A stretch of DNA of 64,000 nt from Planctomycetota bacterium (GCA_016179685.1 JACPCR010000083.1:1-64000), one strand, 5' to 3'; numbered from the stretch's first letter, positions 19,505-28,071 are shown. Translations and numbers: made by a program. Notes: generated by a model from the letters alone, not told the origin.

Positions 19505-20386
19505 ATGATACACCCCATTTACCGTGTGGTGTCCTTTGCCATCGTGGCCCCGTATACGTTGCGAGTGACGTTCGATGACACCACGACCCAAGTGATCGAT
19601 TTCTCGCCTATTCTCGAGGGCGAGCTGTACAGCCCCCTCCGGGATGCGTCGCGCTTCAATCATGTCCAAATCGATCCCGAGGTCCAGACGTTGGTGTGGC
19701 CCAATGGTGCGGATTTTGATCCTGCGACGTTGCACGACTGGCCCGAGCACCTCGAAGAGATGAAGGCGCAGGCCAGGCAAAGGGCGCTGGCCATTTCCCT
19801 TGGCTCACCGAAGAGTCCGGGCTTAGCTTACCATTGGCCTGCAGCCGACACCGTGGAGCGCGGTTCGTCTTCAGTAGGCGTCACGATGTACAGATCCCTG
19901 GTGCGGACGCCGGCCTTGCCGTCCGCAAGCAAACTTGGTGCCGTCAGGGCCGGCGCCGCTCAACCTCCGGCCCGTTCGCTGAACACCGAGAAAATGACGA
20001 AAGCGCAGTGCGTTGCGATCAGAGGGACGCTGGCCCTGCTTAGCCTCGCCCCCGTGTGCGCCTGGGCAGAAGTTATGGACAAAGAGCCTGCGCTCACGCA
20101 CCTCTGGGCGGGAGCCCTGGTTTTCGGCTTTGCCGGCTTTCTCGCGTGGCGGACGCACCTGGTTCTCGGGGTGCTCGCAGCCCTGCTGACGCTCGCCTTC
20201 GTGTGGAGCTTCCACTGGGAGCTCACAGATCCGTTTGTCGGACCAGCCATCCGGGCTGAGGCTGGACCGGGTTACGTGGCTCAGGCATACCTCACGATAG
20301 GCGCAAGTGCGGTGTTCCACGTGTCCGGCGTCGTCACCGGACGCGCGTCTTGTCGTACTCCATCACTATCCGGTGTACCGGACTGA
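19505..20386 (+). CDS. DUF2442 protein, frame continuing through a repeat into a membrane protein
   Basis: The first ~90 residues (IHPIYRVVSF...LRVTFDD...VIDFSPILEGELYSPLRD...TLVWPNGADFDPATLHDWPEHLEEM) are a complete DUF2442 domain, a partner of DUF4160. The frame does not stop after the domain. It runs through repeat-derived sequence (about residues 105-160) and continues into a hydrophobic protein. Start ATG 19505 has only weak GAGAG-type RBS support; ATG 19490 is also possible. The 293-residue fusion is probably an accident of repeat insertion that removed the DUF2442 stop codon. Confidence 0.6.
   Translation: MIHPIYRVVSFAIVAPYTLRVTFDDTTTQVIDFSPILEGELYSPLRDASRFNHVQIDPEVQTLVWPNGADFDPATLHDWPEHLEEMKAQARQRALAISLGSPKSPGLAYHWPAADTVERGSSSVGVTMYRSLVRTPALPSASKLGAVRAGAAQPPARSLNTEKMTKAQCVAIRGTLALLSLAPVCAWAEVMDKEPALTHLWAGALVFGFAGFLAWRTHLVLGVLAALLTLAFVWSFHWELTDPFVGPAIRAEAGPGYVAQAYLTIGASAVFHVSGVVTGRASCRTPSLSGVPD
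19901..19977. repeat. Island repeat, middle copy
   Basis: It contains GCGGACGCCGGCCTTGCCG-TCCGC (a 7-bp stem mini-hairpin) followed by a GGTGCCGTCAGGGCCGGCGCC segment. The same series occurs after the 18952 hairpin (only the first part) and after the 20447 hairpin (full). It is translated in frame inside the DUF2442 reading frame. Confidence 0.6.
19994..20386 (+). CDS. Small membrane protein (internal start in the fused frame)
   Basis: If translated from ATG 19994 it gives 130 residues: a signal-like hydrophobic start (IRGTLALLSLAPVCAWA), then two or three transmembrane stretches (LWAGALVFGFAGFLAWRTHLVLGVLAALLTLAF, and a C-terminal AYLTIGASAVFHVSGVV). It looks like an independent cassette gene that became fused in frame with the upstream DUF2442. 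No family is recognised. Confidence 0.4.
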   Translation: MTKAQCVAIRGTLALLSLAPVCAWAEVMDKEPALTHLWAGALVFGFAGFLAWRTHLVLGVLAALLTLAFVWSFHWELTDPFVGPAIRAEAGPGYVAQAYLTIGASAVFHVSGVVTGRASCRTPSLSGVPD

Positions 20387-20446
20387 GGAATCCGTCCTAT
20401 GCTCACCGCTCGCATCGGGTCTGACCTTGGCGCACCATTGGGGCAG

Positions 20447-20490
20447 CCAGGGAGCGGTTCGGCGGCAACCGCCGCCGAACCGCTCCCTGG
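20447..20490. repeat. Island hairpin, second copy
   Basis: Perfect 20-bp stem CCAGGGAGCGGTTCGGCGGC with loop AACC. Compared with 18952-18995, one stem pair is changed on both arms (T-A to C-G) and the loop differs. The downstream 20491-20570 repeats the GGACACCGGC...GGCCGGCGCCG series also seen near 19901. Confidence 0.85.
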
Positions 20491-20594
20491 CCCGGACACC
20501 GGCCCTGCCCTCCGCAAGCAGGCTTGCACCGGTCAAGGCCGGCGCCGTTCGGCTTGCGGCCCGCTCTATGGCTTGCGTACAGTGGCTGGATGAT

Positions 20595-20624
20595 TTGCAC
20601 TACAGTGTGCATCAGTGTACACTG
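20595..20624 (+). promoter_or_regulatory. PHD/VapC promoter with overlapping palindromic operator
   Basis: TTGCAC (20595-20600) and TACACT (20618-20623) are spaced by 17 bases. The perfect palindrome CAGTGTACACTG (20613-20624) covers the -10 box, and a half-site CAGTGT lies just upstream (20603-20608). This fits the autorepression expected of antitoxin-toxin complexes. Confidence 0.55.
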
Positions 20625-20650
20625 CAGGTAACGCGCTGGAGGTCACCCTC

Positions 20651-20881
20651 ATGAAGACCATCACGTTCACAGATTTCCGGAAGAGCGCTTCCGAAGTCTT
20701 GGATTGGGTCGAAAAAGGGGAAACGATTCGGGTGCTTCGCCATGGCAAGGCGATCGCCAAGATCATCCCCGTAGAGGCACGCGAGTCATCGCCTGCATGG
20801 CGGCGTCCGGGGTTGCGGTTGGTTGCCTCGGGTGCATCGCTGAGTAAGGCCGTTCTTGACGAGAGAGCGACAGCCCCATGA
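20651..20881 (+). CDS. PHD/YefM-type antitoxin
   Basis: A 76-residue protein from ATG 20651 (GGAGG about 9 bases upstream). The N-terminal part TITFTDFRKSASEVLDWVEKGETIRVLRHGKAIAKIIPVE is the Phd/YefM DNA-binding and dimerisation fold. The C-terminal tail would thread into the toxin. The stop overlaps the toxin start (ATGA). It neutralises the downstream VapC RNase and, with it, represses the promoter at 20595. Confidence 0.9.
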   Translation: MKTITFTDFRKSASEVLDWVEKGETIRVLRHGKAIAKIIPVEARESSPAWRRPGLRLVASGASLSKAVLDERATAP

Positions 20882-21300
20882 ACGTTTTTCTCGACTCATC
20901 GGCTCTCGCGAAGCGATATGTGCAAGAGTCCGGCAGTGATCGGGTTGATAAGTTGCTGTCGGCGGCTTCCTCTCTGGGCGTTTCTGTAATCTGTCCGCCG
21001 GAGGTTGTCTCTGCACTCTGCAGGCGCCGTCGCGAAAAGGCCCTGACGCAACAGCAATATCTCAAGGCGAAGCAATCGTTGTTCATCGACATGGAAGACG
21101 CCAGTGTGGTCAACATTACGGAGGAAATCATCGGCCGTGCCGTGGAAATCCTCGAACGCTGGCCGCTTCGGTCGTCGGACTCGCTACATGTTGCTTCTGC
21201 GTTGGCGTGGTCCGCGGAGCTATTTGTTTCCGCAGACGAAAGGCAATGTGCGGCTGCACTGGGCTGTAGGCTTCACGTGGAAGAGTTGCCCGCTGGTTGA
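20878..21300 (+). CDS. vapC: VapC-type PIN-domain toxin
   Basis: A 140-residue PIN-domain RNase. The acidic metal-binding residues are Asp in FLDSSALAKRY (near 6), Glu in CPPEVVSALCRR (near 42), Asp in SSDSLHVASAL (near 101) and Asp in FVSADERQ (near 120). VapC toxins cleave tRNA or rRNA in the cytoplasm when the antitoxin is degraded. Translation is coupled to the antitoxin by ATGA. The gene lies at the downstream edge of the repeat island, 53 bases from the convergent ABC permease. Confidence 0.9.
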   Translation: MNVFLDSSALAKRYVQESGSDRVDKLLSAASSLGVSVICPPEVVSALCRRRREKALTQQQYLKAKQSLFIDMEDASVVNITEEIIGRAVEILERWPLRSSDSLHVASALAWSAELFVSADERQCAAALGCRLHVEELPAG

Positions 21301-21353
21301 CGGGATCGTCGATTTCCCCACGCCAAGGCTTTGGGACTACCTCCTCGCGATAC

Positions 21354-22253
21354 TTACAGACATCTTTCAACCCAGTTGCCGGGTCCAAAGCCCCTGGGCT
21401 CCGCGCCGAGCTCCCTCCGCAACCGCCTCCACATCACGATTCCCATCACGATGGCCATAAGCCCATGGAACGTCCAGGTGAACACTCCACCGGGAACGTT
21501 CCACATCTGTTTCATGGCGCTGACATGATATTCGGGGTGGAGAACGTGCTCGAGGTTCGAAAGCGGCGAGCTGCACTCGGCAAGAAAACCCCACGCATGG
21601 AAGTCCCTATCCACGCCGGACAGAAGTTTGACCAGTCCCACGGGCAGGGCGTTGATGGCGATCGTCGTGACGTAGCTCAAGGCTGCCGCCGTCGAGGTCC
21701 GTTTGGCCATGACGCTGAAGAAGAGGCCCAGCCATCCGTAAGAGAACAGCGTTCCGAGCAGGATCAGGAAGGAAAGCCCGATCTGGAGGGGCGACAGGCC
21801 GCCCAGCATCAGGCAGGCGGAGAGAATCGGGACGGAGGAGAAGACCAGCAAGAGAATGTAGTAAAGCGACGCCACGAATTTTCCGAAGAGTATGGCGCCG
21901 GGATCGAGGAGCGAGGTGCGGAGCAGCTCGAAGGTGCCGTTCTCGTGCTCGGAAGTGATGGTGGCGCAGGAGAACGTCGGCGCCAGGAGCATGATGAGAG
22001 CACACTCCATGGCGGCCAGGGCCAGAAATGCCTTGCGCCCCATCTGAGAATAAGCGGAAAGGTTCCGCTGATAATAGTCGTTGCTAAGGACGATTCGGTA
22101 GGCAAAGTAGAAGGTGACCACCAGCACCGCCATGAACGCGGTCTGGATGATGACCGTTCGGGGCCCCCTCATCCGAGACCGCATTTCGAGCCGCAGGACG
22201 GGGCCAACCCACAGGCTGAGCGCGGTAGGAAAGCAACGCCGAAGAAATCTCAT
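21354..22253 (-). CDS. ABC-2-type transporter permease
   Basis: A 299-residue inner-membrane protein with about six helices and the ABC-2 signature region TSEHENGTFELLRTSLLDPGAILFGKF that contacts the ATPase. The start codon overlaps the stop of the triple-ATPase gene (ATGA). The downstream end converges on vapC. It probably forms the membrane channel for the ATPase at 22250-24667. The substrate is unknown. The layout (ATPase, permease, large exported protein) recalls the Gld-type or 'auxiliary' ABC sets of Bacteroidetes and Planctomycetes. Confidence 0.9.
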   Translation of the reverse strand: MRFLRRCFPTALSLWVGPVLRLEMRSRMRGPRTVIIQTAFMAVLVVTFYFAYRIVLSNDYYQRNLSAYSQMGRKAFLALAAMECALIMLLAPTFSCATITSEHENGTFELLRTSLLDPGAILFGKFVASLYYILLLVFSSVPILSACLMLGGLSPLQIGLSFLILLGTLFSYGWLGLFFSVMAKRTSTAAALSYVTTIAINALPVGLVKLLSGVDRDFHAWGFLAECSSPLSNLEHVLHPEYHVSAMKQMWNVPGGVFTWTFHGLMAIVMGIVMWRRLRRELGAEPRGFGPGNWVERCL

Positions 22254-24667
22254 TTCGCCTTTTTCTCCGGAGATTCGGTCAAGTCCAGGAAAAGCCGTTC
22301 AAGATTCATCGGTTCCTGGGAAAACTTCAACACGTTGAATCGGTTCTGGACCAGGAACTCGAGGATTCCTGAAACTTCCCCATGGGTGGAGGAAAACCTG
22401 CCTTCGATGACCTGGGAACTGGAGGCGTTCACAGCGAGGACCACGGGCAGGGTTCGAAGGCCCCTGGCCGCCTCTTCCGCCCCGTCTGCCAGGGTCACAC
22501 AGAATAGACCCTCGGGCAGGAACCGGACAAAGACTTGTTCTCTCTCGCCCCAAGCCAAAAGCCGGCCCTGATTGAGGATCGCGAAATGGGTACAGAATTC
22601 CTCCAGCTCGGTCAGGATGTGAGATGAGATGAGGATGGCCTTCCCCATCCGGCTGAGTTCCTTGAGCAATTCCCGCAGCTCGATGCGCGCTCGGGGGTCG
22701 AGGCCGCTGGCCGGCTCGTCGAGCAGCAGCAACTTGGGATCATGCATGAGACATCGAGCCAGGGAGACCCGCTGCATCTGGCCCCGGGACAAGGTCCTCA
22801 CGTCCTGGCTCCGAAGGTCTCGCAGCTCGGTCAGCTCGGTCACCTCTTCGAGCAGCCGTCTTCGCTTGGGCTGGCGAATTCCAAAGGACTCGGCGAAGAA
22901 ATCCAGGTATTCCTCCACGCTGGTGTTTTCATAGGGGCCGAAGAAATCGGGCATGTATCCGATCAGGCCGCGGACAGACCCTGGCGCGTCCGGGACGGAA
23001 TGGCCATCGACGTAGATCGAACCTTCGTTCGGCTCGAGAAGCCCCGCGAGCATGCGGATGGTCGTCGTCTTCCCCGCCCCGTTGGGGCCGATGAATCCCA
23101 GAATCTGGCCCGCCTCCAGCTCGAAGGTCAAGTCCTGCACGGCATGCTGTCGGCCGTACCACTTGTGGACTTCCCAGACTTCGAGCAGCGGCCTCGGCCG
23201 GACCACGGGATTGCGGTATCCTTCCCCCACGGCGATGCGGAAGCGACTGTCCCGCGTCATCTCCTGATGAATTTCCCCGGCGGGACCGAATGCCTTGAGC
23301 CGGCCAGCCTCGATGAGCCCCAGATGCGTGCACACGGTCTCCAGTTCGGTCAGCATCCGTGCCGTAAGGATGAGGGTCATCCCCTGTTGCCCCAGTTGGC
23401 GCAGAAGCGAGGTCGTCTCGAGGCGCTCTCGGGGCGCGAGGCCCCTGGCAGCCTCATCCATCAAAAGAAGTGAGGGCTGTGGAAGCAATGCCAGGGCAAG
23501 GGCCAGACGGGAGGCCTGAAACCGGGACATCCTGTCCATGGGATAACCGGCGATGTCGGCCAGACCCGTAAATTCCAGGACCTCTTTCACCCTGTGCCGC
23601 GCGGGGATAACGATCCGGGCCCGCGCATGAAATTCCAGAAATTCTTCGATGGAAACGCCCGGATAGGCGCCGCATCGCTGAGGCATGAAGCCTACGAGTT
23701 TCTGGGCCAACCACGAATCGTCCGAAACCGGTCGACCGTCTACCTGGATACTTCCCCGTTCCGGCTGGAGCAGCCCGGCCAGCAGCCGGAGCAGGGTCGT
23801 CTTCCCTGCGCCGTTGGGGCCAACCAGGCCCAGGATGTTTCCGGCCGCCAGCTCAAAGGTCAGGTCATGAACCATGGGCCGGTCTCCTGCGGGCCCCGAA
23901 AAATTCCAGACGCCGACTCTGGGGCTGAGAGGAACTCTCCCTGATTCGAAAGCCGGGCTTGGGGTCGTTGCAGGAAGGAGAGGCCGCCCGAGCCGGTTCA
24001 AGAGCCCTTTCGAGGGTCCGAAGTCCTTGAGCTCAGCGGACTCGAGCAGGGCGAGGTGGGAACAAATGGGTACCCATTCACCCAAGTTCCTCCCCGTGAG
24101 AATCAAGAGCTTTCCTTGATCGCGAAGCGCGGACAGAAGCCGGCCGAATTCCACGCACTCTTTTGACGACAGCCAACGCGCAGGATCGTCCAGCAGGACC
24201 AGAACAGGGTCATGAAGAATGCCTCGGGCTAGCGCCACGAACTGAGCCTGGCAACGGGTGAGCTCGCTTACGAACAGGTCGTTCAGATCGCTCTTGCCGA
24301 CGAAATCAAGGACTTCCTGAATGCGTTTTCGGCGCTGCCTTCGCTCGATTTCCATGGCGTTCGCAAAAAAATCCAGATACTCGCAGACCGTCGTGTTCCG
24401 ATAAGCGCCGAAAGCATCGGGAACATAGCCTGCAAGCCGGCGGTTCACAGGAGGATCGAAGTGGAGGGGCCTGCCGCCCAAATAAATATGACCATTATCG
24501 GGCGCTATGGCGCCGGCCAGAAGACGGAGCAAGGTGCTCTTGCCGGCGCCCACCGGGCCGATGACGGCAAGGACTTGCCCGGCGTCCAGGCCGAAGGACA
24601 CGTCCCGGATGGCCTGTCGGCCGCGGAACGATTTCGTTAGTTCGTCCACCTGGAGCAGGAACATCAA
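22250..24667 (-). CDS. ABC transporter ATPase with three tandem nucleotide-binding domains
   Basis: An 805-residue protein with three complete-length NBDs. Walker A: GPVGAGKST (37-45), GPNGAGKTT (283-291), GPNGAGKTT (527-535). Signature: LTRCQ (136-140), MSRFQ (380-384), LSRGQ (626-630). Walker B: LVLLDD (156-161, Asp in place of the catalytic Glu), LLLMDE (400-405), LLLLDE (646-651). The switch His is present only in the third (SSHI, His 683); the first two have TGR and TAR. Thus only NBD3 keeps all catalytic motifs, and NBD1-2 look degenerate. Sequence similarity suggests tandem duplication followed by decay. It lies between the exported partner (24767) and the permease, with which it overlaps by four bases. 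Confidence 0.93.
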   Translation of the reverse strand: MMFLLQVDELTKSFRGRQAIRDVSFGLDAGQVLAVIGPVGAGKSTLLRLLAGAIAPDNGHIYLGGRPLHFDPPVNRRLAGYVPDAFGAYRNTTVCEYLDFFANAMEIERRQRRKRIQEVLDFVGKSDLNDLFVSELTRCQAQFVALARGILHDPVLVLLDDPARWLSSKECVEFGRLLSALRDQGKLLILTGRNLGEWVPICSHLALLESAELKDFGPSKGLLNRLGRPLLPATTPSPAFESGRVPLSPRVGVWNFSGPAGDRPMVHDLTFELAAGNILGLVGPNGAGKTTLLRLLAGLLQPERGSIQVDGRPVSDDSWLAQKLVGFMPQRCGAYPGVSIEEFLEFHARARIVIPARHRVKEVLEFTGLADIAGYPMDRMSRFQASRLALALALLPQPSLLLMDEAARGLAPRERLETTSLLRQLGQQGMTLILTARMLTELETVCTHLGLIEAGRLKAFGPAGEIHQEMTRDSRFRIAVGEGYRNPVVRPRPLLEVWEVHKWYGRQHAVQDLTFELEAGQILGFIGPNGAGKTTTIRMLAGLLEPNEGSIYVDGHSVPDAPGSVRGLIGYMPDFFGPYENTSVEEYLDFFAESFGIRQPKRRRLLEEVTELTELRDLRSQDVRTLSRGQMQRVSLARCLMHDPKLLLLDEPASGLDPRARIELRELLKELSRMGKAILISSHILTELEEFCTHFAILNQGRLLAWGEREQVFVRFLPEGLFCVTLADGAEEAARGLRTLPVVLAVNASSSQVIEGRFSSTHGEVSGILEFLVQNRFNVLKFSQEPMNLERLFLDLTESPEKKAK

Positions 24668-24766
24668 CGGTTATTCCAGTCGTTCGCATGCGGAAGCAAA
24701 TCGCTTCCGTCACGGCGGTACGCCCAAAGGCGGCCGTCGGGCATGGTTTCTGTAGATCCTCGGCAT

Positions 24767-27232
24767 TCACTCAAAGGAAACATCCAGTCCTTCCTGCTGC
24801 TGCTCCTGCTCTTCCTCCTCCTCCTCCACGTCCGTGTCGAGATCGAGGGCTTTTTGGGCGTCGCCAGGCATTCTTCTTCGGAGGCCAACCAAGAGGTCAG
24901 TAAAGTTCTCCTGGTACCTGCCTTTGGTGACACGGAATCGAATCTGGCCCGCCAGACGATCGACGAAGCCCTGCCCATGGATTAACCGTTCGTTCTTGAC
25001 CCTGCGCCACTTATTCTCCACCACGTTCCACGCTTCAAGTGCGAAATACTCGTTCTGATTCGGTATCGGAATGGCCCTGATGGAGAAGTCATCCCACTCC
25101 ATCGCCTGCTTGGGTATCACGGCCGCGAGTTCAATTTTTGCGTTTGCCTCAATGCTGGCGTAGGCCCAACGCGCCTCCCGAATGGCACGAGAGTCCGTGA
25201 CTACCGGATCGTGTCCGGAATTAAACGAATCATGAAACGAATCATGGAACGTAATGCTTTTCGAGGAATAGCGGGTCACTTCCCATGGAATGGCGCCGGG
25301 AGGATAGTAGTCCTCGCCAGCCTCGAGGACCACAGGCAAAGACAAGTAGAATTCTTCAGAGCAGGATCTCTCCTCCGAGGCGGTGTCCAGAAGCGTGAAG
25401 GTGGGCCGTCGAGACCCGTTCAACACGCCTTGAAGGAGGACTCGATGGCCCATCCGGGAGAAAAGTGCCCGCGTTCGTGCTCCCTTGGGGACGATTTCTC
25501 CCTCCCCGCCGATCCAACTCATGTCCTCCCTGTTCGATTCCATATTCCAAACCACAGGGGTGCTTTGACCGGGGCCCAACAAAACCCTTACGTTGAGCTG
25601 GGTCCAGCCATATTCAACATGGTTAATGTCGAATTCGATATCGGACTTGTTGTTCAGGCGTCCGACGATCCTGCCATTCCTGAATTTCAGCGAGCCCTCA
25701 AGGCCTCCTATCTCCAAGAAGTCTCGCACATGGAAAATGTCAAAGCTCCACATGCTCATCTGGAAGGGAGCAGGCGCCAACACGGGATGCGGGTGGCCCG
25801 GGGAAAGATCGTTTTGGAAACGCTCTAGCCTTGACTGGGGCTGTATCTCGTTGCTGTTCCTGTTGAATACGTCGGGAAGGTCCACCTGTCCCCAGACCGC
25901 GGAATCATGGGATGGAACGAATCGGAACGGCCTGAGGCCAGGCGAAAAGAGCCCCACCCACTCCCACCGGTGTGCGACGGGGTTGTCCGAACTGAGAAAG
26001 ATGAGGCTCTTGCGAGTGAAAATGGCCTTGTCGCCCTTTCTGGCCAGCGTCCACTGATAGCCGGCCCAGGTGAAAAGGAGGGCAAGTGCAGGAATGGTGA
26101 TCACGGCCCATTCTTTGCGACGAAAAAACTTCAGAACCAGGTAATTTGCCGGTCCAAGGATCATGATGACTGGAAGCAGGTAGAGACCCAGACGCCAGAA
26201 CGGTGGGGCATTCAGCTCCTCGAGCTGCAGCATTTCTGTGCCGATTTTTTGCTTGAAATTCAAAAGCGCATGGGCCGAAGTGTCGAGAAGAAGAGTATCC
26301 TTCAAGAAAGTTCGGTCAGGCCAGGCCAGGACATTCTCCTGTCGAAGGTCGAGGGGAAGGAACAAAATGTGACCAGCCCCGAACCAGCGCCCGACAAGGA
26401 TGGGGTCACCCTCGAACTCCACCAGCGGCCGGCCCCGATCGGCCTCGAAGCGGCGAATACGGATGGGCCCCGGCGGCAGGTTCTCACCCAGACATCGGAA
26501 CGCCTCGCCCGGCACGTCTTTCTCGCGCGGTGAGGCCTTGCTCAGGCACAGGGAACCCAGCACCGTGTCATCTTCGGCGGGCAGGCTGTCCCCGGCCAGG
26601 ACCAGGTTTCCTCCCGAGGCCACCCAGCCCTCGAGGGCATGGAGCTGGGACGGCCGCCAGCCTGCCCAATCGGCCTGGTAAACGATCGCCTTGGTTACGG
26701 CCTGGTATCCGGCCCAATGGTCCGGAAGGAGCGCTTCTTCAGCGAATACAACATCGTCTACGACCTCACGAGAAAGGTCTTCATCAGGCCCCAGAAACCT
26801 TTTCAAGAATGGAATGTTTCCGACGCCTAGAACCAGCGGCTGCTTCCCGGTCAGAGTCGTGAAGCGAGACGTAAGGACTCGCCGGACCTCTTCCTGGTTT
26901 GGCCCCAGGAGGCGAATCATGGCGACCCTGGACTCGGCTGAACACAGGAAGCAGAGGCAGTGGTTTTGGGTGGAATTCGGCGGGAGAGAAACCGGATACT
27001 CGCAGACCGGCTCGAGCAGGTCGGGGTCCGTCTCGTCGCCCGATACGGGCCGAATCTCCAGGATTCCGCTGAAAATTTCGCCCCGATTGGTCACCTCGAC
27101 CACCACCGGGGTCCAGGCCCCCGACCGTGTTCTTCCCTCGAAGCCATGGCTGAGGAGCTTCAGTTCGATTTCGGCGTGGCACAGCGCACTGGCCAGGGCA
27201 AGGCAAGAGAGGGAGAGGTGTAAGAGCGGCAT
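24767..27232 (-). CDS. Large exported/membrane protein associated with the triple-NBD ABC system
   Basis: An 821-residue protein from ATG 27232, chosen because a signal peptide starts there (PLLHLSLSCLALASALCHA); a TTG at 27268 is possible. An N-terminal beta-sandwich is followed by a glutamine-amidotransferase-like segment (residues 170-250; LHALEGWVASGGNLVLAGD). Two transmembrane helices lie near 370-420 (LGLYLLPVIMILGPANYLVL; ITIPALALLFTWAGY), and a long beta-rich region follows. The tail has an acidic/Gln run (E6-Q-E-Q3). This resembles the uncharacterised partner proteins of GldA/GldG-like ABC sets. It is probably the extracytoplasmic component. The stop lies 99 bases upstream of the ATPase start. 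Confidence 0.75.
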   Translation of the reverse strand: MPLLHLSLSCLALASALCHAEIELKLLSHGFEGRTRSGAWTPVVVEVTNRGEIFSGILEIRPVSGDETDPDLLEPVCEYPVSLPPNSTQNHCLCFLCSAESRVAMIRLLGPNQEEVRRVLTSRFTTLTGKQPLVLGVGNIPFLKRFLGPDEDLSREVVDDVVFAEEALLPDHWAGYQAVTKAIVYQADWAGWRPSQLHALEGWVASGGNLVLAGDSLPAEDDTVLGSLCLSKASPREKDVPGEAFRCLGENLPPGPIRIRRFEADRGRPLVEFEGDPILVGRWFGAGHILFLPLDLRQENVLAWPDRTFLKDTLLLDTSAHALLNFKQKIGTEMLQLEELNAPPFWRLGLYLLPVIMILGPANYLVLKFFRRKEWAVITIPALALLFTWAGYQWTLARKGDKAIFTRKSLIFLSSDNPVAHRWEWVGLFSPGLRPFRFVPSHDSAVWGQVDLPDVFNRNSNEIQPQSRLERFQNDLSPGHPHPVLAPAPFQMSMWSFDIFHVRDFLEIGGLEGSLKFRNGRIVGRLNNKSDIEFDINHVEYGWTQLNVRVLLGPGQSTPVVWNMESNREDMSWIGGEGEIVPKGARTRALFSRMGHRVLLQGVLNGSRRPTFTLLDTASEERSCSEEFYLSLPVVLEAGEDYYPPGAIPWEVTRYSSKSITFHDSFHDSFNSGHDPVVTDSRAIREARWAYASIEANAKIELAAVIPKQAMEWDDFSIRAIPIPNQNEYFALEAWNVVENKWRRVKNERLIHGQGFVDRLAGQIRFRVTKGRYQENFTDLLVGLRRRMPGDAQKALDLDTDVEEEEEEQEQQQEGLDVSFE

Positions 27233-27457
27233 ATCTCCCAATACTCCCCAATTCCTGTATTCATGCAAAGATTCGTCGCTCCCTGTGTCTCTTTACGGAA
27301 TCCCTCGTTGTTTCGAAGCGCAGCACGCTGAACACAGGAATGTGATTCAATTTTCAAACCGTGTAGAATGAAAATGGGTGTACAACCCACTGGAGCACAA
27401 CGCGGAATGCCGCCCTGCCCAGGGGCAACGTTCCGCATAGAAAAAGAGGGGAGATAC

Positions 27458-27679
27458 ATGACCAAGCAAATGACCGCGATCATTGAGAAAGAGGGCGATG
27501 GCTATGTCGCCTTGTGCCCGGAAGTGGATGTCGCAAGCCAGGGCAGTTCAGTGGGCGAGGCGCGGGCGAACCTGCGGGAAGCGTTGGAGCTGTTCTTCGA
27601 GACGGCGTCCGTGGACGAGATTCGGGAGAGACTCCACGGGGAGGTCTACGTGACTCAAGTCGAGGTTGCCATTGGGTAA
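27458..27679 (+). CDS. hicB: HicB-family antitoxin
   Basis: A 73-residue protein from ATG 27458 (GGGGAG about 6 bases upstream). QMTAIIEKEGDGYVALCPEVDVASQGSSVGEARANLREALELFFE is the HicB partial RNase-H fold. No separate DNA-binding domain is present, so it is a minimal HicB. The stop overlaps the hicA start by 14 bases. It inhibits HicA. Confidence 0.88.
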   Translation: MTKQMTAIIEKEGDGYVALCPEVDVASQGSSVGEARANLREALELFFETASVDEIRERLHGEVYVTQVEVAIG

Positions 27680-27890
27680 ACTGCGAAAACTTTCCGGGGC
27701 GGATGTCTGTGGAATCCTCGAGAAGCACGGGTTCGTGGAAGTTCGTAGGCGTGGAAGTCACGTTGTCATGCAGAGGAAGACAGGGGCTAGTACCGTGACC
27801 GTTCCAGTGCCTGACCACAAAGAAATCAGAATCGGCACGCTGTCATCCATCATCCGGCAGTCGGGGTTGGCGAGGTCGGAGTTCGAATGA
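27666..27890 (+). CDS. hicA: HicA-family mRNA interferase toxin
   Basis: A 74-residue protein with the HicA double-stranded-RNA-binding-like fold: KLRKLSGADVCGILEKHGFVEVRRRGSHVVMQR, with the catalytic His in RGSHVVM, then PVPDHKEIRIGTLSSIIRQSGL. It must start at a TTG (27666 or 27672), inside hicB, so expression depends on coupling. It degrades mRNA when HicB is lost. The antitoxin-first order differs from E. coli hicAB but is common. Confidence 0.88.
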   Translation: MPLGKLRKLSGADVCGILEKHGFVEVRRRGSHVVMQRKTGASTVTVPVPDHKEIRIGTLSSIIRQSGLARSEFE

Positions 27891-28036
27891 GCATCGAGCG
27901 CCGAACCAGCCCCTGGAGCACGACGCGGAGGACCGCGCGGCTTCGCAGCACCGTTGGGGTGCTCAGAAGACTCGATACTGCCGGCGAGCCAGCCGCCTCA
28001 CTGTTGACAAGTGAACGTGTGTGTGACTCACTGGGC

Positions 28037-28071
28037 GAGTTTGTAAGTCATTCATTTAAAGTCACTTACGA
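28037..28071. repeat. Weak AAGTGC-family hairpin
   Basis: GTTTGTAAGT pairs with ACTTACGAAC (one G-U) around an A/T-rich centre. It resembles the tip half of hairpin copy 10 (55139), but the loop is longer. It is listed as a degenerate member. Confidence 0.35.
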
